This document shows, one piece after another, positions 8,329 through 15,993 of a stretch of 19,279 nt of DNA (the stretch's first letter is position 1; every line of letters starts with the position of its first letter). The DNA lies in the NCBI GenBank assembly GCA_964621645.1, contig CAZUMH010000068.1:1-19279 (forward strand). The letters run 5' to 3'. Origin of the DNA: CAZUMH01 sp964621645. GTDB taxonomy: Bacteria; Zhuqueibacterota; QNDG01; JAGLOF01. Both the position numbers and the translations under genes were made by a program. The notes beneath the pieces were generated by a model. The model searched no databases and was not told the origin of the DNA. It saw only the letters and a list, made by a program, of their open reading frames with translations.

Positions 8329-9270
8329 TCATTTTTTTATTTCCAGCCTTTTGATGAACCACGCAATGGTCTTCTCGAGGCCTTCGCGCAGATCGATTGT
8401 GGGCTGCCAACTCAATTTTTCCCGAGCAACATGTATATCCGGCTGACGCACTTTAGGATCGTTTTTCGGCAGGGGATTGCTGCTGATCTTGCTTCGGCTG
8501 CCGGTCAGTTCCAGGATTAATTCGGCAAGGTCCATGATGGTGCGCTCATCGGGATTACCGATGTTGACAGGATCGGTGGTATCGGAAATCAGGAGTCGGT
8601 AGATTCCATCTACCAGATCAGAGACAAAACAGAAGCTGCGAGTCTGGCTGCCGTCTCCAAAAACGGTTAGAGGTTCTCCCCGCAGCGCCTGAGGGATGAA
8701 GGTCGGGATAGCCCGGCCGTCCTGGGGACGCATACGGGGGCCGTACGTATTAAAAATGCGTACAATACGCGTTTCCACCCCATGGAAACGATGGTAGGCC
8801 ATGGTCAGGGCCTCAGCAAATCGTTTGGCCTCGTCATAGACTCCGCGGGGCCCCACCGGATTTACGTTACCCCAATAGGTCTCAGGCTGGGGGTGGATGA
8901 GAGGATCGCCGTACACCTCAGATGTTGATGCGAGCAGGAATACCGCTTTCTTCTCCAGGGCTAGTCCTAAGGCTTTATGGGTTCCCAAGGAGCCCACTTT
9001 CAGCGTCTGTATGGGATATTCCAAGTAATCCAAAGGGCTGGCCGGTGAAGCGAAGTGAAGAATATAATCAAGAGGACCATCAACGTATATATAGTTGGTA
9101 ACGTCATGTTTGATGAAGGAGACCTCTTCCTGACGCAGATGAGCGATGTTATTAACAGTCCCTGTGATCAGGTTATCCATGCAAATGACTTCGTGACCTT
9201 TGCCGAGTAAATACTCGCAGAGATGTGATCCGAGAAATCCGGCACCACCGGTAATCAAGGTTCTAGGCAT
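8329..9270 (-). CDS. UDP-glucuronate decarboxylase-type NAD-dependent epimerase/dehydratase
   Basis: 313 aa, extended short-chain dehydrogenase. Residues 2-16 (TLITGGAGFLGSHL) give the NAD-binding GGxGxxG loop. The catalytic set is STSEVYG (115-121) and Y145/K149 in GVYDEAKR. The segment ETYWGNVNPVGPRGVYDEAKR (130-150) is characteristic of UDP-xylose synthases (UXS), which convert UDP-glucuronate to UDP-xylose. DGRAIPTFI and GDGSQTRSFCFVSDLVDG further match the family. The ATG at 9270 has GAGGA nine nt upstream. It lies between apbE and the GT9 gene in the envelope operon and could supply a pentose donor for LPS or other surface glycan. A different UDP-sugar epimerase is the main alternative, but the YWGNVNP signature favours UXS. 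Confidence 0.88.
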   Translation of the reverse strand: MPRTLITGGAGFLGSHLCEYLLGKGHEVICMDNLITGTVNNIAHLRQEEVSFIKHDVTNYIYVDGPLDYILHFASPASPLDYLEYPIQTLKVGSLGTHKALGLALEKKAVFLLASTSEVYGDPLIHPQPETYWGNVNPVGPRGVYDEAKRFAEALTMAYHRFHGVETRIVRIFNTYGPRMRPQDGRAIPTFIPQALRGEPLTVFGDGSQTRSFCFVSDLVDGIYRLLISDTTDPVNIGNPDERTIMDLAELILELTGSRSKISSNPLPKNDPKVRQPDIHVAREKLSWQPTIDLREGLEKTIAWFIKRLEIKK

Positions 9271-9301
9271 TGAGACGTCCTCGTTCAGTAAATTAGAAAC
9301 G

Positions 9302-10324
9302 TTACTTATTCCATAAAGTGAAGGAATCCTTTAATCCACTTGAGATCAGATAGCCCAGAGATTCCCCCTCATCATAGATGATGATCCCTTCCAGATCGGG
9401 CCGGGATTCGATCAATGCCAGGCCCTTCTCCGGTCCCATAATGAAGACGGCCGTGGCATACGCATCCGCCAGAAGGCATTCTTTGCTGACGATGGTCACA
9501 CTTACCGTGCCCCGGGCGGGGTAGCCGGAATAGGGATCGAGAAGGTGATGATACCGCCTGCCTCCGGCCATGAAGAAACGCTCGTAATCGCCGGATGTAG
9601 CCACACTGCCGGCGGGTAACCTTAGCGATCCGAAGATGGTCTTGCCGGAAGACGGTCTGGGGTGGCTGACGCCGATGTTCCAGCTGCCGTTACGGGCATG
9701 TTCCCCAAAGGTGCGCAGGTCTCCACCGGCTTCCACGATCCCGGCGGTGATACCGGATTTGCGCAAGACATCAACTGCCCGATCCACTGCATATCCTTTT
9801 GCGATGCCGCCCAGATCGAGAGACATTCCTTTGCTCTTGAATGAGAGGTAATCCTGCTGCAGCAAGAGGTTTTTATAGCCAATACCCTTTAGAGCCTCAC
9901 GGATGGCAAGGGAGTCGGGAACCCGGGGATGATCGGATTCGAAGTTCCAGAGTTTTTTTAACGGGCCAATGGTGATATCGAAGGCCCCATCGCTTTGTTC
10001 CGACACTTCCCTGGACTTTTCCAATAGATACAACAGTTCCGGGGAAACCTTCTGTCGAGAAGAACCCGCTGTGCGATTGATAAGGGAGAGCTCGCTTTCT
10101 TCCAAATGAGATGAGGCCAGCTTTTCCACCTCTTCCATGATCTTGAACGCGTGTTCTATCGCTTTTTTTACCGGGATATTGGAGGAACTGGAGTCATAGA
10201 TAGATATGTTTACCACAGTGTCCATCAGGAAACGCGAAGAAACAAGAGGGGGAGCCTGCCTGGAGCCGCAAGAGACCAGAAAAGCAGCAGCCAGAGTGAA
10301 TAGTATGATGCACCGATATTTCAT
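9302..10324 (-). CDS. apbE: FAD:protein FMN transferase lipoprotein (ApbE)
   Basis: 340 aa. ApbE attaches FMN covalently to Thr/Ser of exported or membrane redox proteins (Rnf, Nqr, NosR types), using FAD. It is predicted to be lipid-anchored facing the periplasm, with lipobox L16-V17-S18-C19. Family motifs in order: SRFLMDTVV (30-38), DGAFDITIGPL (112-122), LDLGGIAKGYAVD (169-181), EAGGDLRTFG (198-207), then H260/D263 in HHLLDPYSGYPARG and D287 in ADAYATAVFIMG, where the acidic residue and Thr bind the metal. All key residues are intact and the length is normal. ATGA overlap with the polyprenyl synthase stop shows coupling. No obvious flavinylated target protein is encoded in the window. Confidence 0.93.
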   Translation of the reverse strand: MKYRCIILFTLAAAFLVSCGSRQAPPLVSSRFLMDTVVNISIYDSSSSNIPVKKAIEHAFKIMEEVEKLASSHLEESELSLINRTAGSSRQKVSPELLYLLEKSREVSEQSDGAFDITIGPLKKLWNFESDHPRVPDSLAIREALKGIGYKNLLLQQDYLSFKSKGMSLDLGGIAKGYAVDRAVDVLRKSGITAGIVEAGGDLRTFGEHARNGSWNIGVSHPRPSSGKTIFGSLRLPAGSVATSGDYERFFMAGGRRYHHLLDPYSGYPARGTVSVTIVSKECLLADAYATAVFIMGPEKGLALIESRPDLEGIIIYDEGESLGYLISSGLKDSFTLWNK

Positions 10325-11319
10325 CGGAGTCTCTCGTTATTTTCCTGCACCAGTGTTGCCAGAAAATCCCGGAAGTTAGACCGGGGGAAAGCAGACAGCT
10401 CTTCAAGCATTAGACGGGAAAGTTCGGCCATTTTCACTTCCGATTGTTCAATTCCTCCGTATTCCAGAATGAATTCCCTAAGCTGCCGGCAGTCTTCTTC
10501 CGTCCGGGATAAGAGTAGGTCCATGATCACCTGTTTTTTATCGGATGCCGCTTTCTGAAGGGAGTAGATAAGGGGGAGTGTGACTTTACCTTCCAAAAGA
10601 TCCTGGCATATTGGTTTTCCCATCTGTTCAGGAGAGCCGATGATATCGAGTACGTCATCTCTCACCTGGAAGCTAATACCAAAATATTCTCCGAAAAGGC
10701 TGCTTTTATGCTGTTGTTCTTTGGTGCCGCCCGCAGCAAGGCAACCGAGTTCACAGGCGGCGGCAAAGAGACCGGCGGTCTTGTCCCGGACCATCTGGAA
10801 GTATTTTTCTTCATCAACGGCCTCTTCATCGGTAATTACCTGCTGGGTGAGTTCTCCTTCCCCCATCCGTAGTGCCGTATAAGAAACAATCTCCATCACC
10901 CCGTCAAGGCCTGAGGCTATGATCAGCTGCAGGATTCGAGCCATAAGGTAGTCACCGGTGAGTACCGAGACCCGGTTCCCCCAAAGGGCGTTCAAAGAAT
11001 CCCGTCCTCTCCTGGTGAAGGAGTTATCGACGACATCGTCGTGCAGAAGAGATGTTTCATGAAGCATTTCCAGAAGGGCCGGAATGGTTGCATTCTGCGG
11101 AGAAGGGGCGCCCACCAACGATTGAAAAGAGTAAAACAGCAGGGGCCTTATGCGTTTCCCTTTGACTTCTCTGATGTAATCGAATATCGGCTGCAGAAGA
11201 GGATTGCCGCTATCCAGGAGTCTTTTATATTCTCTCTCGAAATTATCCAGATTCTTGGCTAATACCGGAAGTATGGTACTGTTTTTATAAGTTGTGGTGG
11301 AATGGTGGAGTTCAGTCAC
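10321..11319 (-). CDS. Long-chain trans-polyprenyl diphosphate synthase
   Basis: 332 aa from the GTG at 11319; a TTG at 11328 would add three residues, but it sits in the foot of a 15-bp hairpin, so GTG seems likelier. Neither has a good ribosome site. The enzyme condenses isopentenyl diphosphate onto an allylic primer. Visible motifs: GKRIRP (54-59), the first aspartate-rich motif DDVVD (94-98) followed by RRG, GDYLMAR, and the second DDVLD (221-225) in FQVRDDVLDIIG. The residues just before the first motif (ETSLLH) lack the bulky aromatics of short-chain synthases, suggesting a longer product, as for a menaquinone or ubiquinone side chain (inference). It is the second gene of the operon and overlaps apbE. 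Confidence 0.9.
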   Translation of the reverse strand: MTELHHSTTTYKNSTILPVLAKNLDNFEREYKRLLDSGNPLLQPIFDYIREVKGKRIRPLLFYSFQSLVGAPSPQNATIPALLEMLHETSLLHDDVVDNSFTRRGRDSLNALWGNRVSVLTGDYLMARILQLIIASGLDGVMEIVSYTALRMGEGELTQQVITDEEAVDEEKYFQMVRDKTAGLFAAACELGCLAAGGTKEQQHKSSLFGEYFGISFQVRDDVLDIIGSPEQMGKPICQDLLEGKVTLPLIYSLQKAASDKKQVIMDLLLSRTEEDCRQLREFILEYGGIEQSEVKMAELSRLMLEELSAFPRSNFRDFLATLVQENNERLR

Positions 11320-11326
11320 TTTTTTC

Positions 11327-11362
11327 AAACAGAAGGGCGGGTGTTGTCCCGCCCTTCTGTTT
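11327..11362. promoter_or_regulatory. 15-bp perfect hairpin in front of the polyprenyl synthase
   Basis: AAACAGAAGGGCGGG (11327-11341) pairs perfectly with CCCGCCCTTCTGTTT (11348-11362) around the 6-nt loop TGTTGT. It lies between the STAS gene and the polyprenyl synthase, 7 nt before the GTG start and overlapping the alternative TTG. Neither side has a long T-tract, so it is not a standard intrinsic terminator. Attenuation, processing or mRNA stabilisation would let the STAS gene be expressed more than the downstream operon. An AT-rich block at 11371-11400 could hold an internal promoter. Confidence 0.6.
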
Positions 11363-11414
11363 CCCGCCTCGTTTAATTAAATAAAAATAAAAGTAAAAAG
11401 TGCCGCTCTGGATA

Positions 11415-11750
11415 TTAAAATGCTTGTACGGCCTCTTTCACTGAATCGTACGTATCAAAAATGGTGATGAGTTTGGTCATCATGAAAAGACTTTTCACTT
11501 TTTCGGTTACACCGCAAATTTTCAATTCACCACCGGCATTTTTTAATGAAGTCAAGCAACCCATCATGGTGCCTAAACCCGAACTATTCATCCATTTCAC
11601 CTTGGAGAGATCGATCACAATTTTCTTCACATCTTGATCGATAAGCTCTTTGACTTTTTCGTGTACGGAAATAGTCTCAGGACCGCCCATCAGATTTCCT
11701 TTTACGATAATCGCAGTCACATCGCCATACGTTTCAACATTGTAGTGCAT
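11415..11750 (-). CDS. STAS-domain anti-sigma factor antagonist (SpoIIAA/RsbV type)
   Basis: 111 aa, a single STAS domain. In the family, the unphosphorylated form binds an anti-sigma kinase and frees a sigma factor or other partner; phosphorylation of a conserved serine turns it off. That serine is visible as S56 in WMNSSGLGTMM, with strands VTAIIVKGN and KIVIDLSK before it and the helix ENVK-like segment (VTEKVKSLFMMTKL) after. The ATG at 11750 is preceded by GGAGG and by a good promoter match. No kinase or phosphatase partner is encoded nearby. It is either an independent gene or the first cistron of the envelope operon, separated from it by the hairpin at 11327-11362. Confidence 0.92.
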   Translation of the reverse strand: MHYNVETYGDVTAIIVKGNLMGGPETISVHEKVKELIDQDVKKIVIDLSKVKWMNSSGLGTMMGCLTSLKNAGGELKICGVTEKVKSLFMMTKLITIFDTYDSVKEAVQAF

Positions 11751-11795
11751 TTTATATCCTCCGCGGGTTGATTAGGCAAATCGAGAACTTTTCAA

Positions 11796-11824
11796 AATAT
11801 AATAGATATTCGCAGAAATTCCAA
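11796..11824 (-). promoter_or_regulatory. Candidate sigma-70-type promoter for the STAS gene/envelope operon
   Basis: On the minus strand, TTGGAA (11824-11819) and TATATT (11801-11796) are separated by exactly 17 nt, about 45 nt upstream of the ATG at 11750. The element sits in the 101-nt spacer after the MEMO-AMMECR1 stop, where a new transcription start would be expected. Confidence 0.5.
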
Positions 11825-11851
11825 GATTTTTTTCTACTCTAAGCCGCTGTA

Positions 11852-13390
11852 TTACAAATCTTTTTCGTCCAGGACTTGTGATGTGTAAATATAGATATCG
11901 GCACCTTTTTTCCAGGCATCAGGGGGAAGACCAGCCTTATCGGCGCAGCAGTGTTCCAGAAGTTCCGTAAGACTCCAGCCTGTTTCTTTGGCCACTTCGG
12001 GGAGAAAGGTGCCGCTGTGGCTCCCCTGGCTCACCCAGATGCCATGTACTCCCAGTTTTATTTCATCGACGGATTCTATCTTCTTCATTTCAGAGAGGAT
12101 GGAAATACGAATATGGATATCATCCATTTCTTTTTCAGTGACCGGGTCGAATGCGAATCGATAATCCTGGGTGGCGGCGGCTACAGCCATACGTGAGACC
12201 ATGTCCCCGAGTGGATATACCGGATCAAAATATCCGATACATCCCCGTAGACGGCCCCGGTTGGTCAGTGTCACGAATACACCGCGCTTAAGTAGCAAAT
12301 TCTCTGTGGGGTGAGGAAAATCCGGAATGGGTTCTTTACGGATTGCAGCCAGAATACTGCGCCGGGCGATAGTAAACAGCTGCTGTTTCTCCTGAGGAGT
12401 GAAATTGATCGATTCCATCAAGGGATCGCCTTTCTTTATGTTTTTTTCCTTTGTGTGGAATACTGCTGCCCCATAACCTACGACACGGTCCTTATCTCCT
12501 GAAACATCTCCAGAATTGGCGTAGGGGAGGATGTCAACATATTTGGCTCCCCGTCTCTCTACCAGAAACATCACTGTCTCCAGAGCGGGCCAGCTGCAGA
12601 GCACACATACAAGTCCCGGGATGTTCTCACGGAGCATGGAGCGGTTGAGGATATCCAGACGGCCAATGTTGAAATCCGAGATCGCCTGCAAGGTCTGACC
12701 GTCCACTCGTAAGGCATCCTGATAGGAAGGATAATGCGACATGTCGGAGCTGGCGATAAAAAGGATGTTCTTATCCCGGGTCACTTTATCGATGGCTTTG
12801 GCCAATCTCTTACAGTCATCGCTATCCAGCTGTCCGAGGACGATTGGAACGATGGGCGTACCCGGTAAAAGCGTCTGGATGAATGGGAGCTGCACTTCAA
12901 CAGAATGCTCCAGAGTATGGGCCTGAGGGAGAAAAGTTGCCAGCTCCGTTTCTTCTTTTATTTTTTTTATCAGTTCCCGATCGACCGGGACATCTCCCAG
13001 AGGCGTTCGGTAACTGTCGTAGTCTCCAAACGAGGCGGCTCTGAAGGCTATTTGATGGCTGGATGCGATGATAATGACGGTATCGTACTTGCGGTTTTTT
13101 ACGGAATAGAAAGCGTTGGCAGCTATCTGGGCACTGAATGAGTATCCGGCATGAGGTACCCAGAGGCCGACAATGTCAGCGTTGGTCCCGGATGGTTTGG
13201 CTTTATCCAGCAAGGTGGTTAAGATGTTGGCCAGGGCTTCTTTATCGGCAGGATAGTATTCTCCGGCCCGGGCAGGAAGACGGACCTGTGCTATGCTGTA
13301 TCCCGTCAGGGAAAATGCAAGCAGGGTACAGACAGCAATTACTTTTTTATTACCGCTGACAGCACTCCAGTGTACGTTTGACAAGTGCAT
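11852..13390 (-). CDS. MEMO1-AMMECR1 fusion (AmmeMemoRadiSam system proteins B and A) with signal peptide
   Basis: 512 aa in two domains. Residues 36-313 are MEMO-like: H80 in VPHAGYSFS, H112 in ASSHQ, EHSVEVQLPF (161-170), H219 in SSDMSHY and C265 in VCVLCSWPALE correspond to the His/Cys metal site of MEMO1. Residues 327-512 are AMMECR1-like, with the hallmark LRGCIGY (381-387) and FLPEVA. In many prokaryotes these two proteins form a conserved trio with a radical-SAM protein; the biochemical role is unresolved. The N-terminus (KK at 15-16, hydrophobic 17-34, ending YSIAQ) looks like a signal peptide, unexpected if it works with a cytoplasmic radical-SAM partner. The ATG at 13390 has GGGGGG upstream. 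No radical-SAM gene is in the window. Confidence 0.9.
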   Translation of the reverse strand: MHLSNVHWSAVSGNKKVIAVCTLLAFSLTGYSIAQVRLPARAGEYYPADKEALANILTTLLDKAKPSGTNADIVGLWVPHAGYSFSAQIAANAFYSVKNRKYDTVIIIASSHQIAFRAASFGDYDSYRTPLGDVPVDRELIKKIKEETELATFLPQAHTLEHSVEVQLPFIQTLLPGTPIVPIVLGQLDSDDCKRLAKAIDKVTRDKNILFIASSDMSHYPSYQDALRVDGQTLQAISDFNIGRLDILNRSMLRENIPGLVCVLCSWPALETVMFLVERRGAKYVDILPYANSGDVSGDKDRVVGYGAAVFHTKEKNIKKGDPLMESINFTPQEKQQLFTIARRSILAAIRKEPIPDFPHPTENLLLKRGVFVTLTNRGRLRGCIGYFDPVYPLGDMVSRMAVAAATQDYRFAFDPVTEKEMDDIHIRISILSEMKKIESVDEIKLGVHGIWVSQGSHSGTFLPEVAKETGWSLTELLEHCCADKAGLPPDAWKKGADIYIYTSQVLDEKDL

Positions 13391-13664
13391 GGACCCCCCT
13401 TGGTCTTAATGGAAAACAGCTTCCCGCGCTGTTTTCCTTGATAGAAATAAAACCGCGACTCGGACGGGTTTGTTCCCTCGGCACCGGTCTGAGTCTGTCT
13501 GTGCTGTCCGTTGCTAACAGGTGTTTACCTGCTCCACAATTTTTCTATTCGTATGCCTCTGGAATTTACTTTTGCTGTATGGAGCCGGACGGAGAAGGTC
13601 TTCTCCTCAGTATCGGCAAGGCGGAATTACGCTTTCTCAGGCATACCGGGCAGCGTCCCCGGTA
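13391..13664 (-). other. Structured leader/spacer upstream of the MEMO-AMMECR1 gene
   Basis: These 274 nt hold no supportable gene. They contain several inverted repeats. GGAAAACAGC (13411-13420) and GCTGTTTTCC (13428-13437) form a 10-bp stem with a 7-nt loop, ending 20 nt before the ATG. An imperfect 12-bp stem joins 13458-13469 to 13483-13494. GGAGAA/TTCTCC pair at 13591-13596 and 13601-13606, and TACCGGG/CCCGGTA at 13644-13664. The minus-strand product would be a long, multi-hairpin 5' leader. I recognise no known riboswitch class in it. Confidence 0.5.
13644..13664 (-). terminator. Hairpin directly after the GNAT stop codon
   Basis: TACCGGG (13644-13650) and CCCGGTA (13658-13664) form a 7-bp GC-rich stem with a 7-nt loop, starting at the very next base after the TAG stop (13667-13665) on the minus strand. 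There is no T-tract, so termination would need Rho or another aid; a role as a 3'-end stabiliser is equally possible. Confidence 0.35.
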
Positions 13665-14780
13665 CTACACTTTTTTCTCGAATACCCGGTAGCGTTTGGA
13701 TTGGCTGAATCCCATCTTCCGGATAGCGTTATTCATGGGCATATTATCTTCCAATACATAGTTGGCTTCCACCCTGGAGGCGTTTTTGGCTTTGAGCGTC
13801 CGGTAGAGCCGGGCGTAAAAGAGGGTGTCCAGTCCCTTGCGCTGGTACTCTGGAACGATCCCCAGAGCCCAGATGCGGTAATCTCTGATGCGACGCAGCC
13901 CAAAGACAAGTCGGAAAAGAGCCTTGGGCAAAAGATGTCCGCCGCACCCCCGCAGCAGTGTGTTGATATCAGGCAGCGCGATAAGATACCCAACCGGTCT
14001 GTCTTTTGCTTCGGCAAGCATGATCACCTCGGGATCGGCGATCATCTTGAGAGAATCGGCCAGATCAGAGGCTTCTTCATCTGTCACCGGCACGTAACCC
14101 CAATTGGCACTGGTGGAGGCATTGGCAACACTGAGCAGGGCATCGACTTCCCGGTTCAGATTTTTCATATCAATCGGCCGGATACGGACAATCTTTTTCC
14201 GTTCCAGCTGTTCGGCGAAACGCATAAAGCGTTCCGGAAGATGATAGCCCTGGGCGTTCGCTTCGTAGACCAGAAGATCTTTTATTTTGTTCAATCCGAA
14301 ATTTTGGAAATGTTCCTGGTAGGAAGGGGGATTATAGGGGGCCATGATCATAGGCTGGGTTTGGAAGCCTTCAACCAGAAGCCCGAATTCCTGGGAGGTG
14401 AAGCTCCAGGGTCCCTGCATGAATTTCATCCCCCGGGTCCGCAGAAAGTCGGCTGCCGCGCCCAGCAGAAGCTCCGGCCCTTTGCCCTCCACCTGGCATT
14501 CATAGGATCCGAACAATCCCACTTCTCTTTGCCAGTGCTGGTTGGCCAGATGATTGACGAAAGCACTTATCCTTCCAACCGGCCTATTCCCATCCAGAAG
14601 CAGGAAATGTTGAACCAGACAATGCTGGAAAAGATGATTTTTCTTGGGGTTATAGCTTTTCTTTTCTTCCATGAGCAACGGCGGTATCCAGACCGGATCA
14701 TCTCGATAAATATGGTAGGGCAGACGAATGAAGCGTCTCAGCTCCTTCCCTGTGGTTAGCGGCAGCACGGAAAAAGACAT
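13665..14780 (-). CDS. GNAT family N-acetyltransferase, large two-part form
   Basis: 371 aa from the ATG at 14780, which has AAAGGAG upstream. The open frame continues to 14885, but that would overlap the preceding gene and adds a segment that looks non-coding. The N-terminal part has RLPYHIYRDDPVWIPPLL and PVGRISAFVNHLAN, then GLFGSYEC; this is a pattern I associate with a roughly 370-380 aa group of uncharacterised acyltransferases. The C-terminal GNAT core shows ALGIVPEYQRKGLDTLFY (about 306-323), the acetyl-CoA pyrophosphate loop, and EANYVLEDNMPMNNAIRKMG (about 338-357). The acceptor is unknown; a small molecule or a protein amine are both possible. It is probably the last cistron of the nfeD-slipin group. 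Confidence 0.85.
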   Translation of the reverse strand: MSFSVLPLTTGKELRRFIRLPYHIYRDDPVWIPPLLMEEKKSYNPKKNHLFQHCLVQHFLLLDGNRPVGRISAFVNHLANQHWQREVGLFGSYECQVEGKGPELLLGAAADFLRTRGMKFMQGPWSFTSQEFGLLVEGFQTQPMIMAPYNPPSYQEHFQNFGLNKIKDLLVYEANAQGYHLPERFMRFAEQLERKKIVRIRPIDMKNLNREVDALLSVANASTSANWGYVPVTDEEASDLADSLKMIADPEVIMLAEAKDRPVGYLIALPDINTLLRGCGGHLLPKALFRLVFGLRRIRDYRIWALGIVPEYQRKGLDTLFYARLYRTLKAKNASRVEANYVLEDNMPMNNAIRKMGFSQSKRYRVFEKKV

Positions 14781-14802
14781 GGCAGAAAGGACTCCTTTGG
14801 GC

Positions 14803-15183
14803 TCAGATTTTTTTCTTCTCCAGCAGTTGTATCTGTTTTTCCCGGTAGCGCAGGGCGATTTCCAGCAGAACTCCAATAGCGGCACCCGAGACTACCATAA
14901 GGTGCCAGCCGATTTTCCATCCGAAGGTAAAATCTCCGAGCGGCAGCCGGACCAGTAAGACGAAGAAAAGGTTAACGGCTGTACCCCAGATTATTCCCCG
15001 GATCCACCAGGTAAGACGCAGAGGCACCGTGGCGATAACTAAACCGGTAAGAATACGTGAGAAGATGATGCCCCATACACCGGCTGAAGTAATATCGTTG
15101 GTGATTCCGGTAGCCATGAGCCAGGTTACAATTCCGAAGAAGAGACCCCACTCGCAAGCGGATATAATTTTTTTCCAGTCCAT
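14803..15183 (-). CDS. Small integral membrane protein, four predicted helices
   Basis: 126 aa. I do not recognise the family. Four hydrophobic segments are visible at about 8-26, 31-55, 59-82 and 88-111, followed by a charged tail (RYREKQIQLLEKKKI) likely to be cytoplasmic. The ATG at 15183 has a GGAG about 12 nt upstream, a rather distant ribosome site. It follows the slipin gene by 48 nt and precedes the GNAT gene by 22 nt on the same strand, so co-transcription is likely. Its place beside membrane-scaffold genes suggests an envelope role, but no function can be assigned. Confidence 0.7.
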   Translation of the reverse strand: MDWKKIISACEWGLFFGIVTWLMATGITNDITSAGVWGIIFSRILTGLVIATVPLRLTWWIRGIIWGTAVNLFFVLLVRLPLGDFTFGWKIGWHLMVVSGAAIGVLLEIALRYREKQIQLLEKKKI

Positions 15184-15231
15184 TATTCTAGACGCTCCAA
15201 CAATAAATCAGTGAGATGTCTGATCCCGCTA

Positions 15232-15981
15232 CTATTTTTTCTTCCATTTTTCCAGTATCGGCGCGAATAGTTCAATGGGAACAGGGAAAACGGTGGTTGA
15301 GTTCTGTTCCGCCGCTACCTCGACCAGGGTCTGCAGGAAACGCAGCTGGATGGCGGTGGGTTCCTTGCCCAGCTGCTGTGCGGCCTGCAGCAGTTTTTTG
15401 GAAGCCTGGAATTCACCTTCAGCGTGGATGACCTTGGCCCGCCGTTCCCTTTCCGCTTCAGCCTGGCGGGCGATAGCGCGTTTCATTGCCTCGGGAAGAT
15501 CGATGTGTTTTACCTCGACCAGACCCACCTTGATGCCCCAGGGATCAGTATGTTTATCGAGGATGGTCTGCAGCTGCTCGTTGATTTTTTCCCGGGCGGA
15601 GAGGAGCTCGTCCAGTTCGAACTGGCCCAGAACGGAACGAAGGGTCGTCTGAGCCAGCTGGGAGGTGGCGTACAGATAATCCTGAACTTCCACAATAGCC
15701 TTGTCAGCGTTCATAACCCGGAAGTAGACGACCGCGTTCACTGAAATGGAGATGTTGTCCTTGGTGATGACATCCTGTGGCGGAACGTCCATGGCCACAG
15801 TTCGCAGGCTCACTTTTATCATCCGATCAACAAGAGGAATAAGCAGGATAATTCCCGGCCCCTTGTACCCAATGACCCGGCCCAGTCTGAAAATCACACC
15901 GCGTTCATACTCCTTTAGAATACGTACGGCACTGGCGAGGATTAAGAAAATGATGATCAATAATGTGACAAGTCCCTGCAT
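15232..15981 (-). CDS. Slipin (stomatin/prohibitin-like SPFH membrane protein)
   Basis: 249 aa. SPFH proteins oligomerise on membranes as scaffolds, and bacterial slipins are often paired with NfeD proteases. An N-terminal membrane segment (about 3-20) is followed by the stomatin hallmark KEYERGVIFRLGR, GPGIILLIPLVDRM, then ITKDNISISVNAVVYFRV. DPWGIKVGLVEVKHIDLPEAM ends the SPFH domain and leads into an alanine/glutamate/arginine-rich coiled coil (RAIARQAEAERERRAKVI). The length is typical. The ATG at 15981 has GGAGGA upstream and begins 12 nt after the nfeD stop, a spacing that supports one transcript. Confidence 0.94.
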   Translation of the reverse strand: MQGLVTLLIIIFLILASAVRILKEYERGVIFRLGRVIGYKGPGIILLIPLVDRMIKVSLRTVAMDVPPQDVITKDNISISVNAVVYFRVMNADKAIVEVQDYLYATSQLAQTTLRSVLGQFELDELLSAREKINEQLQTILDKHTDPWGIKVGLVEVKHIDLPEAMKRAIARQAEAERERRAKVIHAEGEFQASKKLLQAAQQLGKEPTAIQLRFLQTLVEVAAEQNSTTVFPVPIELFAPILEKWKKK

Positions 15982-15993
15982 GGTGTCCTCCTA

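Noticed and set aside
13521..14759. A 412-codon open frame on the plus strand
   Set aside because: It lies antisense to the GNAT gene, has no ribosome site or recognisable motif, and looks like a by-product of the codon use of the minus-strand gene.
14781..14885. Longer N-terminus for the GNAT protein
   Set aside because: It overlaps the small membrane protein gene and reads as a cysteine/lysine-rich non-conserved stretch; the ATG at 14780 has AAAGGAG upstream.
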